From Clostridiaceae bacterium (GTDB lineage: Bacteria > Bacillota > Clostridia > Saccharofermentanales > DTU023), in assembly GCA_012728535.1 (NCBI GenBank), contig JAAYEX010000102.1, positions 1-19,126 on the forward strand: a stretch of 19,126 bases of DNA, given 5' to 3'. A program made the position numbers and the translations under genes. The notes under the pieces are model-generated. The model was not told the DNA's origin and made no database searches. It saw only the letters and a list, made by a program, of their open reading frames with translations. This document shows, piece after piece, positions 1 through 6,782 of the stretch (positions are counted from its first letter, which is position 1; every line of letters starts with the position of its first letter).

Positions 1-1
1 C

Positions 2-1297
2 TTGTCTGTTGTGACCCTGGGGACACTTGCAGACAGCCAACGCTTTGACGGCGTTAATCCGGAAGAGCGCAGGCGTTATATGCACCACTATAACTTTCCT
101 GCATACAGTGTAGGAGAAGCTCGCGGAGGCCGCTCTGCCGGTCGTCGTGAGATTGGTCACGGACATCTGGCCGAATCAGCATTAGATCCCGTTATGCCCA
201 GCGAGGAGGATTTCCCATATTCAATCCGCTGCGTCTCGGAAGTAACAATGTCTAACGGCTCTACTTCACAGGCTTCAGTCTGCAGCAGCCGTCTGGCCCT
301 GATGGCTGCCGGAGTTCCGATCAAGAAGCCTGTCGCCGGTATTACCTGCGGTTTAATGAGCAATCCTGACGACGACAGTGATTATATTACTTTCGTGGAC
401 ATCCAGGGTGTGGAAGACTTCTACGGCGACATGGACTTTAAAGTCGCCGGTACTGATGACGGTATTACCGCCATCCAGGTTGACATGAAAATTGACGGAT
501 TAACTATGGATATTGTCCGTGAAGCTCTGGAAAAAACAAAACAGGCACGTCTGCACATTCTGCATGAAGCTATGAATCCTGTTATAGCAGAAGCACGTGA
601 ACATCTGGCTGCTTTAGCTCCGAAAATCGACCAGATCGATATTCCCAGCGACAAAATCAGGGAAATCATCGGTTCAGGCGGTAAAACGATCCGACGCATT
701 ACCGAAGAAACCGGAACCGAGATCGATGTTGAAGAAGATGGACCGGTCGGACACGTTTATATTGCTGCGACTGATCAGGAATCAGCTGCTGAAGCAATGA
801 AGATCGTCAGAACTATTGCTTATGATCCTGAACCCGGTACAACCTTTAAGGGTACAGTCACACGCTTGATGAACTTCGGCGCATTTGTAGAAATCGTCCC
901 GGGCAAAGAAGGCCTGGTTCATATTTCAAAGATGTCCTGGGGGCGTACAGAGAAAGTTGAAGACGCCGTCAGTGTCGGAGATGAAGTTCAAGTAACAGTC
1001 CTGGAAGTTGATGATCAGGGCAGGCTTAACCTCTCCATGCGTGATCCCAGTGAAAAACCTGAAGGATATACTGAACAGCAGCCAAGTCGCAGTGGCGGTG
1101 ACCGTCGCCGTGACGACCGCTCACGTGGAGGCAGAGACAGAGATAATCGCTCGCGCGGAAGATCTGACCGTGATCGTGATCGTGGAGATCGTTCCCGTGG
1201 TTCAGACAGAGACAGCTCCGGCGGTGGATTCCGTCAGAACCGTCAACGTCCGCAGGATAACATAAATAAAGGTGATCGTAATACGCGAGAATTCTAG
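2..1297 (+). CDS. pnp: Polyribonucleotide nucleotidyltransferase (PNPase), 5'-truncated by the window edge
   Basis: PNPase degrades RNA 3'-to-5' by phosphorolysis and acts as a trimer in the cytoplasm. The 431 visible residues hold the second RNase PH-like domain (about 1-200), a KH domain (about 210-275, GxxG loop as IGSGGKTIRR) and an S1 domain (about 279-349). In the RNase PH domain the residues matching E. coli D486, D492 and K494 are present as D139, D145 and K147 of this fragment (motif ED-FYG-DMDFK), and the phosphate-binding SNGSTS loop is intact, so the enzyme should be active. The last 78 residues (from 1061) are a low-complexity tail; a 47-residue core has 17 Arg, 11 Asp, 10 Gly and 8 Ser. 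Such a tail is probably disordered and RNA-binding, which is inference. The true start lies left of the window. A rho-independent terminator follows 24 bases after the stop. Confidence 0.97.
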   Translation: MSVVTLGTLADSQRFDGVNPEERRRYMHHYNFPAYSVGEARGGRSAGRREIGHGHLAESALDPVMPSEEDFPYSIRCVSEVTMSNGSTSQASVCSSRLALMAAGVPIKKPVAGITCGLMSNPDDDSDYITFVDIQGVEDFYGDMDFKVAGTDDGITAIQVDMKIDGLTMDIVREALEKTKQARLHILHEAMNPVIAEAREHLAALAPKIDQIDIPSDKIREIIGSGGKTIRRITEETGTEIDVEEDGPVGHVYIAATDQESAAEAMKIVRTIAYDPEPGTTFKGTVTRLMNFGAFVEIVPGKEGLVHISKMSWGRTEKVEDAVSVGDEVQVTVLEVDDQGRLNLSMRDPSEKPEGYTEQQPSRSGGDRRRDDRSRGGRDRDNRSRGRSDRDRDRGDRSRGSDRDSSGGGFRQNRQRPQDNINKGDRNTREF

Positions 1298-1320
1298 ATT
1301 TAGATAAATAGTTGAAGATT

Positions 1321-1354
1321 AAGCCCGTTCTTTAATCTGAGCGGGCTTTTTTTT
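1321..1354 (+). terminator. Intrinsic terminator of pnp
   Basis: A 7-bp stem AAGCCCG (1321-1327) / CGGGCTT (1342-1348) with a 14-base loop is followed by a run of T residues to 1354. It ends plus-strand transcription before the oppositely oriented tRNA genes. Confidence 0.9.
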
Positions 1355-1356
1355 GT

Positions 1357-1395
1357 AAAAAAAGAGAGTCTGCTATTCAGAAACAGACTCTCTTT
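1357..1395 (-). terminator. Intrinsic terminator of the tRNA-Pro gene
   Basis: Read on the minus strand, a perfect 12-bp stem (plus-strand arms 1384-1395 and 1361-1372, AAAGAGAGTCTG and its complement) with an 11-base loop is followed by seven T residues (plus-strand A run 1357-1363). The outermost base pair touches the last base of the encoded CCA of tRNA-Pro, so the hairpin starts directly at the tRNA 3' end. Confidence 0.9.
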
Positions 1396-1471
1396 GGTCG
1401 GAGTGACAAGACTTGAACTTGCGACCTCTTGCACCCCAAGCAAGCACTCTAGCCACCTGAGCTACACCCCG
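1395..1471 (-). tRNA. tRNA-Pro, anticodon GGG
   Basis: The minus strand folds into a full cloverleaf: acceptor stem CGGGGTG / CACTCCG with one G-T pair, D arm GCTC / GAGT, anticodon stem CTTGC / GCAAG with loop TTGGGGT, and T arm GCAAG / CTTGT around TTCAAGT. The anticodon is GGG, reading CCC and CCU. The discriminator base is A (1398) and CCA is encoded (1397-1395). It resembles bacterial tRNA-Pro in its acceptor and anticodon arms. It has its own promoter 12 bases upstream and a strong terminator at its 3' end, so it can be made apart from tRNA-Trp. Confidence 0.95.
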
Positions 1472-1482
1472 AAGCCTAATCG

Positions 1483-1511
1483 ATTTTACCTGTCGCTCAG
1501 CAAAGTGTCAA
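1483..1511 (-). promoter_or_regulatory. Promoter of tRNA-Pro
   Basis: The minus strand shows a consensus -35 box TTGACA (1511-1506), a 17-base spacer and a near-consensus -10 box TAAAAT (1488-1483). The predicted start near 1476 leaves a leader of about five bases before the mature tRNA end at 1471, to be removed by RNase P. Confidence 0.8.
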
Positions 1512-1550
1512 GGTTTACTTCGACTCCACTGTGCGGCAGTAACGATTCGA

Positions 1551-1588
1551 GAAGAAAAGCCTGCGAAACAAATCGTTCGAGGCTTTCT
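1551..1588 (-). terminator. Probable terminator or processing hairpin after tRNA-Trp
   Basis: On the minus strand, just after the CCA of tRNA-Trp, AGAAAGCCT (1588-1580) can pair with AGGCTTTTCT (1562-1553) with one unpaired base, and a smaller inner helix is possible. The 3' arm runs into a broken T tract (TTTTCTTC). Because tRNA-Pro has its own promoter further on, a terminator here makes sense, but the interrupted T run makes it weak and some read-through is likely. Confidence 0.5.
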
Positions 1589-1589
1589 T

Positions 1590-1664
1590 TGGCAGGGGAG
1601 ACAGGATTTGAACCCGCAACCTACGGTTTTGGAGACCGTTGCTCTACCGTTGAGCCACTCCCCT
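1590..1664 (-). tRNA. tRNA-Trp, anticodon CCA
   Basis: The minus strand gives a complete cloverleaf: acceptor AGGGGAG / CTCCCCT, D arm GCTC / GAGC, anticodon loop CTCCAAA giving anticodon CCA, and T arm GCGGG / CCTGT around TTCAAAT. The discriminator base is G, as expected for tryptophan tRNA, and CCA is encoded at 1592-1590. The sequence is close to bacterial tRNA-Trp over its whole length. Confidence 0.96.
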
Positions 1665-1694
1665 ATATAGTAATGTCAAAATGCCAACGCGAAG

Positions 1695-1724
1695 ATCATA
1701 TCATGTATAATAGCGACATGGCAA
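1695..1724 (-). promoter_or_regulatory. Probable promoter of tRNA-Trp
   Basis: The minus strand has TTGCCA (1724-1719, five of six consensus bases), an 18-base spacer and TATGAT (1700-1695, five of six). Transcription would begin near 1688, giving a leader of about 24 bases before the tRNA. The -35 box lies inside the first codons of rnhA and the spacer contains the rnhA -10 box on the other strand. A second, weaker pair (TTGCTC with TATTAT, 17-base spacer) overlaps it. Confidence 0.55.
1706..1711 (+). promoter_or_regulatory. -10 box of the rnhA promoter
   Basis: A perfect TATAAT lies at 1706-1711. No good -35 box is seen at the usual distance (best is TGCCAA at 1682-1687). The expected transcription start, seven bases after the hexamer, is 1718, which is the A of the chosen rnhA ATG. 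This suggests a leaderless mRNA. Confidence 0.5.
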
Positions 1725-2191
1725 GTGAAGAGCAAGTTAATTTAACGAAGAGATTATCAGCAGTAGATATATACACAGATGGAGCATGCTCAGGCAATCC
1801 GGGTCCCGGCGGATGGGCCGCTATATTGCGTTTTGGTGATATTGAGAAGGAAATATCCGGCTTTGAGGAGCATACGACTAATAACCGTATGGAACTTACC
1901 GCCGCCCTGATGGGTTTGCGCGCCTTGAATCGTCCCTGCCGGGTAAGGTTGTATAGTGACAGTTCGTATTTAGTATCCGCTTTTAACGAAAACTGGCTTG
2001 ATAACTGGCAACGCAAGTCATGGAAAAATTCTGCGGGCACAGCAGTAAGTAATATTGATCTCTGGAAAGAGTTGCTGAAAGAAAATGACAGACACCAGAT
2101 CAGCTGGATCAAGGTTAAGGGTCATTCCAACCATGAGATGAATGATCGTGTAGACCAGCTGGCCGTAAAAGCAATAAAAAATAATGTTTAA
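1718..2191 (+). CDS. rnhA: Ribonuclease HI
   Basis: RNase HI cuts the RNA strand of RNA-DNA hybrids, clearing R-loops and primer remnants. The 157-residue protein is a complete single-domain enzyme. All catalytic residues are visible: D21 (YTDGACSGNPGPGG), E59 (NNRMELTA), D81 (YSDSSYL), H136 (KGHSNHEMND) and D146. The family core begins at residue 16, so the start at 1718 leaves a normal short N-terminus. The open frame extends upstream, but that part reads through two tRNA genes and cannot be coding. ATG codons at 1673 and 1703 are possible alternatives; none has a clear ribosome binding site, while 1718 is exactly where transcription from the TATAAT at 1706 should begin. It is the first gene of the plus-strand run to murJ; the next gene starts 17 bases later. 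Confidence 0.95.
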   Translation: MASEEQVNLTKRLSAVDIYTDGACSGNPGPGGWAAILRFGDIEKEISGFEEHTTNNRMELTAALMGLRALNRPCRVRLYSDSSYLVSAFNENWLDNWQRKSWKNSAGTAVSNIDLWKELLKENDRHQISWIKVKGHSNHEMNDRVDQLAVKAIKNNV

Positions 2192-2208
2192 TTGTTAAGA
2201 GGAGATGT

Positions 2209-2883
2209 ATGGATCCGGATCAGGCAAATGATAAGCCACTGTTGAGAAAACCAAGCGTATTTGATCAAGGTAAGATAGAACTGCCTGTTGCTTCAGCTGA
2301 GCAAGCAGAGCATTCGCAATCGGAGCGAAAAAAGATAGCCTACCTGCATGAAGAGACACTATCTTCCGATCTACGCTTTATCGGCAGGGTTTTTACTGTT
2401 GAGTCAACTGAAGTACAGCTGCCTGACGGGCGCAAGTCCAAACGTGAAATTGTTCACCATCCCGGAGGTGCCTGTGTACTGGCTATTGACGACAACCGGG
2501 ATATATATTTAGTCAGACAGTACAGAGTTGGAGCTCAGGCTCCCTTGCGCGAAATACCGGCAGGAAAATTGGAAGCTGATGAAAGCCCGCTTCTTTGTGC
2601 CCGGCGCGAACTGATGGAAGAAGTTGGCCTGATAGCTGACTCCTGGCAGTTACTGACGCAGTTCTATCCGTCACCGGGCTATACAGATGAACTTATCTAT
2701 GTTTATCTGGCTACAAAACTCAGTAAAGGCAAACAACAGCTGGATGAGGGGGAATTCCTTACTGTAGAGAAATTGCCTTTGCAAACAGCCTTTGAGGAGG
2801 TTAAGTCTGGACAAATCAGTGACGGAAAGACTATTATTGCTATTTTAATGACAGCTTATCTGCAAGCGAAAGGTGAACTGTAA
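2209..2883 (+). CDS. nudF: Nudix hydrolase, ADP-ribose pyrophosphatase type
   Basis: Enzymes of this group split ADP-ribose into AMP and ribose 5-phosphate, keeping this reactive NAD breakdown product low. The 224-residue protein carries a perfect Nudix box at residues 119-141 (G-x5-E-x7-RELMEEVGL), whose Glu residues bind Mg2+. Upstream, the strand LVRQYRVGAQ and the stretch REIPAGKLE are typical of the ADP-ribose pyrophosphatase subfamily; the motif TQFYPSPGYTDE just after the box fits this too. An N-terminal extension of about 45 polar residues precedes the usual start of the fold and has no obvious function. The ATG at 2209 has the site AAGAGGAG (2197-2204) at good spacing. The substrate is inferred from subfamily features; other nucleotide sugars remain possible. 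Confidence 0.88.
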   Translation: MDPDQANDKPLLRKPSVFDQGKIELPVASAEQAEHSQSERKKIAYLHEETLSSDLRFIGRVFTVESTEVQLPDGRKSKREIVHHPGGACVLAIDDNRDIYLVRQYRVGAQAPLREIPAGKLEADESPLLCARRELMEEVGLIADSWQLLTQFYPSPGYTDELIYVYLATKLSKGKQQLDEGEFLTVEKLPLQTAFEEVKSGQISDGKTIIAILMTAYLQAKGEL

Positions 2884-2890
2884 AATAATT

Positions 2891-5533
2891 ATGGCAGAGA
2901 AAAATAAAAACAGTAGTGAATCTCCTCGTTTGGTACGTGACATCCTCGGTGTTTTTTACCTGACCATGGCTATTTTGCTGGGCATAGCATATTTTGGAAA
3001 ACCTAATAGCCTGGGAGATTTGGGTGATTTACTGCGCTTGTTGGGGCGCGGCCTGATTGGCAGCTTCTCCTATGCACTCCCGCTAGTTTTTTTAGTCTGG
3101 GCTTTTTTATATTTACTGGAACGCCGCAAAGAGATTTCCCGTGCACGCATTATGACCTTATTGATCTGTGTACTTCTCATAGCTGCACTTTTTTCAATCT
3201 TTACTTTGAGTGTCAGCGACCTGAAGCTTTTGGTTTCAGAGCAGGAAGCTTCATCTTTATCCGGTTTTAAAACTATAGCTGCATTATGGTCTCACGGAGT
3301 CGATCCAGGGAAGCAAGTGAGTAGTGGAAGTTTAAGCGGCGGACTGCTGGGCGGCCTGATCGGACAGTCTTTGAGTTTTATTGCTACCGTCCCGGGTGCA
3401 GCAGTGATCATCACCGGCTTGATTGTTGCTACGTTGATCTATGGATTTTCTCTGTCTCCATCACGCTATCTATCTGATTTATCTGATCGGCACAGTAAGC
3501 GTCTTGAAGAAAAACAAGCTGCCTTTAACGAGGAGAATCCAACAGATGCTATCAGTGAAGATGATTTACCGAGAAGGGGCACGCTTTTGCCCAGCTGGAT
3601 GGATGATGATACTGAAGCTCTGGAAAACGTTATAGCTGAAGGCAATCAGGCAGGTGTAGATATCTGGGATAATTCTCCCTACGGGAAGCCTGTTTTTAAC
3701 AGTGATAATAGTGATGAAACCGGAAAAGGACTTGATTTTGCGCGTCCGCCCGCAGGTTATAGCTCTAAGGAAGTGTATGAGCAGACAGACGGTTTTAATC
3801 CGCCATTTATATTTCCTGATGAAGACAAAAAGCCAGGATTAGATACTGTAAGCAGTCCCATCCGGCCTGCCGTTTTGCAAAGTAAAAATACTCTACAAGA
3901 AGATATGTCTTCAGAGCGGGAGAAATGGGAAGACAGGGCTGATGCCAAAACAGCAGAGTTAGCAGCTGAGAGTAAGAAGCCGACAGTAGTAAGGCAGAGA
4001 AAAAGACAACAGATCAACCTTTTCTCAGATTACAAAGCACCGCCTCTTAGTCTGTTGCGTGAAGACAGAGCCCTGCAGAAAAGTTCAGCAGAAATTAGTG
4101 ATATCAGTAAGCAAGGACTGAAGCTGGAAGACACACTGGAAAGTTTCGGAGTAGAAGCGAAAATCGTCAATTATACAACCGGGCCGACGATCACAAGGTA
4201 TGAACTTGCTCCCGGACCGGGTGTCAAGGTCAGTCGTATTGTGAATCTCGCAGATGACATCGCCCTAAGTCTTGCTGCAACCTCTGTAAGAATTGAAGCC
4301 CCAATTCCCGGTAAACCTGCAATCGGGGTAGAGATCCCAAACAGAAAGACCAACACTGTATTACTACGTGGCTTGCTGGAAGACAGCGGATATAGAAATA
4401 CTGACGGCCATCTTGTTACGCCTTTGGGGCGTGATGCAGGAGGAGATGTCATTCTTTGTGACATCACCAAAATGCCCCACGTTCTTGTAGCCGGTGCTAC
4501 CGGCTCAGGCAAGTCTGTATGTATCAATAATATTTTGATCAGCCTGCTTTACCGTTACTCTCCTCAGCAAATGCGCTTACTTATGATTGATCCTAAAATC
4601 GTTGAACTGAATATCTACAATGGCATTCCCCATTTGTTGCAGCCTGTTGTAACTGATCCTGAAAAGGCTTACGGGATTTTGAACTGGGCAGTCACTGAGA
4701 TGGAGCGCAGATACAAACTCTTTGCTGATCTCATCGTACGTGACATAGGATCCTACAACCTTCTGATGGAAAAACAAATTGCCGCTGCGGCAAAATCGTC
4801 TGAAAGTGAACAAGAAGAAGATTTGCCGGTGAAACTGCCTTACATTCTAATTGTTATCGATGAGCTGGCTGATCTTATGGCGACAACCTCACGACAAGTA
4901 GAAAGCGCTATCTCCCGTCTGATGGCAAAAGCCAGAGCAGCCGGTATCCACGTCATAATAGCCACACAGCGCCCTTCTGTTGATGTTATTACCGGGGTAA
5001 TCAAGGCCAATATTCCTTCACGTATAGCTTTCGCGGTTACTTCGCATGTAGACTCCCGTACTATTCTGGACACAGGCGGTGCAGAAAGACTTCTGGGGAA
5101 AGGAGACATGCTCTATTATCCTCAAAGTGCAGCTAAACCCATCCGTGGCCAGGGGGCCTTCGTATCTGACCTTGAGGTGGAACGCGTCCTGAAATTTATT
5201 AAGGATTATTATCCCAGTGATTATGATGAAACTGTGGCTGACGCCTTAGAAAACCCCGACGGAACTGATGTTTCAACAATAAGCGGGGAAGAAGAGGATG
5301 AACTCTTAATGTCAGCCCTGCAGGTCTTAGTTGAAAACGGCTATGCATCAGTGTCCCTATTGCAACGCAAGCTGACCGTGGGATATCCGCGCGCAGCCCG
5401 CATGATAGACCGTCTCAATGAGTTGGGTTATGTTGGTCCCTTTGAAGGCAGTAAACCACGTGAACTTCTAATTACACCCGATCAGTTTGAGAGTTTGATG
5501 GAAGAAAAGGATAAATCGAACGGGGATGACTAA
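2891..5533 (+). CDS. ftsK: DNA translocase FtsK/SpoIIIE
   Basis: This membrane-anchored hexameric motor pumps DNA through the closing septum. With the ATG at 2891 it has 880 residues: four membrane segments in the first 190 residues, a long acidic, probably disordered linker (about 190-410), and the RecA-like motor with Walker A GATGSGKS at 535-542 and Walker B ILIVIDELADLM with D657 and E658. The C-terminal winged-helix gamma domain (from about 800, DELLMSALQVLVENGYASVS) reads the orienting DNA sequences. An in-frame GTG at 2873, overlapping the Nudix gene, would add six residues. Neither start has a well-placed ribosome binding site (AAGGTG at 2870-2875 is too far from 2891), so translation is probably coupled to the gene before. 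FtsK and SpoIIIE cannot be told apart here and the window does not show whether the host sporulates. Confidence 0.96.
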   Translation: MAEKNKNSSESPRLVRDILGVFYLTMAILLGIAYFGKPNSLGDLGDLLRLLGRGLIGSFSYALPLVFLVWAFLYLLERRKEISRARIMTLLICVLLIAALFSIFTLSVSDLKLLVSEQEASSLSGFKTIAALWSHGVDPGKQVSSGSLSGGLLGGLIGQSLSFIATVPGAAVIITGLIVATLIYGFSLSPSRYLSDLSDRHSKRLEEKQAAFNEENPTDAISEDDLPRRGTLLPSWMDDDTEALENVIAEGNQAGVDIWDNSPYGKPVFNSDNSDETGKGLDFARPPAGYSSKEVYEQTDGFNPPFIFPDEDKKPGLDTVSSPIRPAVLQSKNTLQEDMSSEREKWEDRADAKTAELAAESKKPTVVRQRKRQQINLFSDYKAPPLSLLREDRALQKSSAEISDISKQGLKLEDTLESFGVEAKIVNYTTGPTITRYELAPGPGVKVSRIVNLADDIALSLAATSVRIEAPIPGKPAIGVEIPNRKTNTVLLRGLLEDSGYRNTDGHLVTPLGRDAGGDVILCDITKMPHVLVAGATGSGKSVCINNILISLLYRYSPQQMRLLMIDPKIVELNIYNGIPHLLQPVVTDPEKAYGILNWAVTEMERRYKLFADLIVRDIGSYNLLMEKQIAAAAKSSESEQEEDLPVKLPYILIVIDELADLMATTSRQVESAISRLMAKARAAGIHVIIATQRPSVDVITGVIKANIPSRIAFAVTSHVDSRTILDTGGAERLLGKGDMLYYPQSAAKPIRGQGAFVSDLEVERVLKFIKDYYPSDYDETVADALENPDGTDVSTISGEEEDELLMSALQVLVENGYASVSLLQRKLTVGYPRAARMIDRLNELGYVGPFEGSKPRELLITPDQFESLMEEKDKSNGDD

Positions 5534-6782
5534 ACTTTCCGCTGCAGAACAAATAAAGACAGCCGAAATTATTGCTATCGGAACCGAGCTTCTCTTAGGC
5601 CAGACTATGGACACTAACTCTTTTTATTTGGCCGAGAAACTATCTGATCTGGGTATCAACACTTTCAGACGTCAGGTTGTAGGAGACCACCGTGAAAGGA
5701 TTCATGATGCCATCCGCCTGGCTTTGGAAGTGAATGACCTCGTAATCACTACCGGTGGTTTGGGAGCAAGTGATGATGACATTACTGTTCAAGTCGTTTC
5801 GGATATTACTGAGCTGGCACTTGTTGAAGACAGCTCTGTGACGGCAGCTATCCGTAAGCTCTACCCTGATTCTGATCGCCCGGACTTTATTATTCCCCGC
5901 GTACCTGAAGGAGCGAAAGCTTTTCCAAACAATAATGGGACCGCACCTGCCTCCTTAACAACTTTTTCCTATAAAGGCCAAATACGCCATATTTTAGTGC
6001 TGCCGGGTCCACCTTCAGAAAACATACCTCTGCTGGAAGAGCAGGTGATACCTTACTTATCACGATACAGTTCATCCCGTTTTATTCACCGCTATGTGCG
6101 TATGATCGGAATAGGTGAATACAAGATTGAACAGCATCTCAAGGATCTTGTTACAGGGCAGACCAATCCTACTCTCGCTCCCTATGCCGGTGAAGGAGGG
6201 GTTGTGCTGCGAATTTCACAAAAACTGGAAGAAGGTGATGAGGACAGAACCGGGCCTCTTATAGATATTATCGAAGAACGTCTGGGAGAGTACATATATG
6301 AGATCGGCACACGCTCTTTAGAGGAGGTTGTGGCTGAAAAGCTTCACTCGCACGATTTGACTTGTGCCTTTGCTGAGTCCTGTACCGGAGGAGCCTTGTC
6401 GGCACGTTTGGTATCTTTGCCGGGTACTTCAAATATCTTTAAAGGCAGTATTGTGAGTTATTCCAGCAGTGTCAAAAAAGATGTATTGGGGGTCGATCCT
6501 GCAATCATTGAAAAATACGGTGTAGTCAGTGCTGAATGTGCTCAGGCCATGGCAGAGAACTGCCGGAGGCTGTTAAAAGCAGACTTGAATCTGTCAGTAA
6601 CCGGATTTGCAGGACCTGAAGGAGGGACTCCTGAAAATCCGGTCGGTACTGTATACTTTGCTTTAACCCATGGAGATAGTGTTTCTGTTTATAGAAAGTA
6701 TTTCTCCGGTAATCGTCAAAGAGTAATTAATTATGCCGTAGCAACGGCTCTAGATCTCCTGAGAAGGAGCTGCACAGAGTGA
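5526..6782 (+). CDS. cinA: CinA: MoaB/MogA-like domain fused to NMN amidase (PncC) domain
   Basis: The 418-residue protein has the usual two-part layout of full-length CinA. The N-terminal part (about 12-175) is a molybdopterin-binding-like fold (AEIIAIGTELLLGQ, TTGGLGASDDDIT), known in some members to hydrolyse ADP-ribose and related pyrophosphates. The C-terminal part (about 265-418) is the CinA/PncC domain that deamidates nicotinamide mononucleotide, with AESCTGG at 283-289 and the later FAGPEGGTPENPVGTVYFAL stretch. Both activities belong to NAD salvage, which fits the ADP-ribose pyrophosphatase two genes upstream. The ATG at 5526 overlaps the end of ftsK by eight bases, a sign of coupled translation. 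In many Firmicutes cinA lies directly before recA; here murJ lies between them. Confidence 0.95.
   Translation: MTKLSAAEQIKTAEIIAIGTELLLGQTMDTNSFYLAEKLSDLGINTFRRQVVGDHRERIHDAIRLALEVNDLVITTGGLGASDDDITVQVVSDITELALVEDSSVTAAIRKLYPDSDRPDFIIPRVPEGAKAFPNNNGTAPASLTTFSYKGQIRHILVLPGPPSENIPLLEEQVIPYLSRYSSSRFIHRYVRMIGIGEYKIEQHLKDLVTGQTNPTLAPYAGEGGVVLRISQKLEEGDEDRTGPLIDIIEERLGEYIYEIGTRSLEEVVAEKLHSHDLTCAFAESCTGGALSARLVSLPGTSNIFKGSIVSYSSSVKKDVLGVDPAIIEKYGVVSAECAQAMAENCRRLLKADLNLSVTGFAGPEGGTPENPVGTVYFALTHGDSVSVYRKYFSGNRQRVINYAVATALDLLRRSCTE

Noticed and set aside
263..315. PNPase motif reads CSSRLALMAAGVP where E. coli has CGxSLALMDAGVP
   Set aside because: The Asp-to-Ala form is, as far as I recall, present in other Gram-positive PNPases, and the metal ligands D139, D145 and K147 of the fragment are intact.
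1394..1717. In-frame open extension of rnhA to a far upstream start
   Set aside because: The extension translates the complement of both tRNA genes and their spacer; the RNase HI domain begins after 1718.
1696..2112. 138-codon open frame on the minus strand across rnhA
   Set aside because: It lies entirely opposite a gene with all catalytic residues, has no family features, and is a shadow of the coding strand. The same applies to the other antisense frames over ftsK, rimO, smc and ftsY.
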